Below are positions 58,036 through 60,913 of a stretch of DNA of 60,913 nucleotides, piece by piece. The number at the start of each line of letters is the position of its first letter. Position 1 is the first letter of the stretch. The position numbers were made by a program, and so were the translations under genes. The stretch is from Defluviicoccus sp. (GTDB taxonomy: Bacteria > Pseudomonadota > Alphaproteobacteria > MPNO01), in the NCBI GenBank assembly GCA_028820505.1, contig JAPPIT010000141.1, positions 1 to 60,913 on the forward strand. The letters are read 5' to 3'. Under the pieces are notes generated by a model. It had not been told where the DNA came from. It saw only the letters and a program-made list of their open reading frames with translations, and ran no database searches.

Positions 58036-58452
58036 ATGCAACGACCCGACGCGCCGCTGATCCACTTGCTGAAGCGCCACGGCCTGCGCCCGACTCGCCA
58101 GCGCTTGGCGCTGGCGAGGCTGTTGTTTTCGGATACCAACCGCCATGTCAGCGCCGAGGCGCTCCACGAGGAGGCGCTGGGCGAAGGGGCGAGCGTTTCC
58201 CTGGCGACCGTGTACAACACCCTCAATCAGTTCACGGCCGTTGGCCTGCTGCGCGAGGTGGTGGTCGATCCGAACCGCTGTTACTTCGATACCAACACGA
58301 CCGATCACCATCACCTCTATTTCGAGGACAACGGTTGCCTCGAAGACTTGGAGCCCAGCGCGGTGCGGATCGGCAAGCTGCCCGACCCGCCTGCCGGAAC
58401 AGCGATAAGCCGCGTCGATCTCGTGATCCGGCTCTCCAGGCGGCCGGAGTGA
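58036..58452 (+). CDS. irr: Fur-family regulator, Irr type
   Basis: 138 residues. HTH segment LRPTRQRLALARLLF and SLATVYNTLNQFTAVGLLRE; the metal/haem region reads TDHHHLYFEDNGCLEDL, which fits Irr (HHH motif) rather than Fur. Irr responds to haem-iron status and in several alphaproteobacteria also influences peroxide defence. No N-terminal haem-regulatory Cys-Pro motif is seen. It lies 127 bp upstream of katG in the same direction, so PerR-like control of katG is an alternative reading. Confidence 0.8.
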   Translation: MQRPDAPLIHLLKRHGLRPTRQRLALARLLFSDTNRHVSAEALHEEALGEGASVSLATVYNTLNQFTAVGLLREVVVDPNRCYFDTNTTDHHHLYFEDNGCLEDLEPSAVRIGKLPDPPAGTAISRVDLVIRLSRRPE

Positions 58453-58564
58453 CCCGATGTCCGTTCGGCTGCCGGAGGAGGCATTGCGAAGCCGGCATCT
58501 GCGGCGGTCGACGCAAGTGCAGGATAAGCAGGGACGAAACCGAAGAGAGCGTAAAATCTCGTAA

Positions 58565-60769
<2,205 letters not shown>

Positions 60770-60805
60770 TCGGCGCGGAGAGGTCGTCCAGGGCTTTCAG
60801 GACGC

Positions 60806-60913
60806 GGGGGGGGGGGGGGGCCGCCGCCGCGGGCGCCCCCCCCCCCGCGCCCCGCCCCCCCCCCCCCCGGGGGGAAAAAGGGGGGGGGCCCCCCCCCCGG
60901 CGGGGGGGGGGGG
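60806..60913. other. homopolymer G/C runs, probable assembly or sequencing artefact
   Basis: From 60806 the sequence turns into runs of up to 15 G and 15 C with almost no other bases. This is unlike the rest of the window and typical of poly-G read ends at a contig edge. No feature should be built on it. Confidence 0.85.

Noticed and set aside
60806-60913. G-quadruplex or telomere-like element at the window end
   Set aside because: The G and C homopolymer runs look like a contig-edge sequencing artefact rather than biology.

Overview
This window is a high-GC stretch of chromosomal core genome from an alphaproteobacterium, most likely a Rhodospirillales-type or related lineage. The evidence is a circularly permuted two-piece tmRNA gene next to an alpha-type SspB, a phoR / pstSCAB-phoU-phoB cluster with the long-N-terminus PstC and PstA forms, a Fur plus an Irr-type regulator, ornithine-lipid genes olsB-olsA, a TIGR02186 protein, and the tsaB...miaB-phoH-ybeY-corC-lnt and rimP-nusA-ylxR-infB-rbfA-truB-rpsO-pnp gene orders. 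The species cannot be named from the sequence. I see no phage, insertion sequence, CRISPR array, toxin-antitoxin pair or other accessory island, and I did not recognise any tRNA or rRNA gene.

Layout. 1-3.4 kb: a CBS/DUF294 nucleotidyltransferase-like protein converging on a membrane-anchored DnaQ-type exonuclease, then thyA. 3.35-4.15 kb: the ssrA (tmRNA) gene followed directly by sspB, so the tag and the adaptor that delivers tagged proteins to ClpXP are adjacent. 4.2-9.1 kb: dapB, an AraC-MGMT DNA repair protein, DUF2244, nth, a lipoprotein without a normal start codon, a bactofilin and a CysZ/EI24-like membrane protein. 9.2-13.4 kb: adenosine kinase-like PfkB enzyme, typA and an AmpG-like transporter. 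13.3-21.0 kb: the complete phosphate cluster on the minus strand (phoR, pstS, pstC, pstA, pstB, phoU, phoB), with a PHO-box promoter in front of pstS and an intrinsic terminator between pstS and pstC. 21.1-29.3 kb: mutS, glnD, murJ, trpS. 29.3-34.4 kb: TauE/SafE exporter, TIGR02186 protein and universal stress protein in one operon, then a Bax-like glucosaminidase, a deacetylase-like protein with altered metal ligands, and a D-Ala-D-Ala dipeptidase.

34.37-35.02 kb is the longest non-coding stretch outside ssrA. It holds two perfect parS sites arranged as one 55-bp near-palindrome, which implies that the window lies in the ParB-bound, probably origin-proximal part of the chromosome. 35.0-38.8 kb: tsaB, rimI, a TusA-like protein, fur, olsB, olsA. 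38.8-46.9 kb: miaB, phoH, ybeY, corC, lnt, an XRE regulator, metK, trmB. 46.9-56.4 kb: the translation/transcription operon rimP-nusA-ylxR-infB-rbfA-truB-rpsO-pnp, with its own promoter and a leader terminator just before rimP. 56.5-60.8 kb: a nitronate monooxygenase-like enzyme, an Irr-like regulator and katG. The last ~108 bases are G/C homopolymer runs that look like a contig-end artefact.

How the genes work together: most of the window is information processing (mismatch and base repair, tRNA modification, ribosome maturation, initiation, trans-translation and RNA decay), envelope assembly (MurJ, AmpG, Lnt, bactofilin, Bax, DdpX) and nutrient sensing (Pho, GlnD, Fur/Irr). I did not find an undescribed multi-gene system that I could defend. 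The observations most worth checking are the parS palindrome, the ssrA-sspB pair with its short tag, the conserved-looking loss of metal ligands in the deacetylase-like protein, the non-standard start codons (ATC and CTG), and the leader terminator ahead of the nusA operon.
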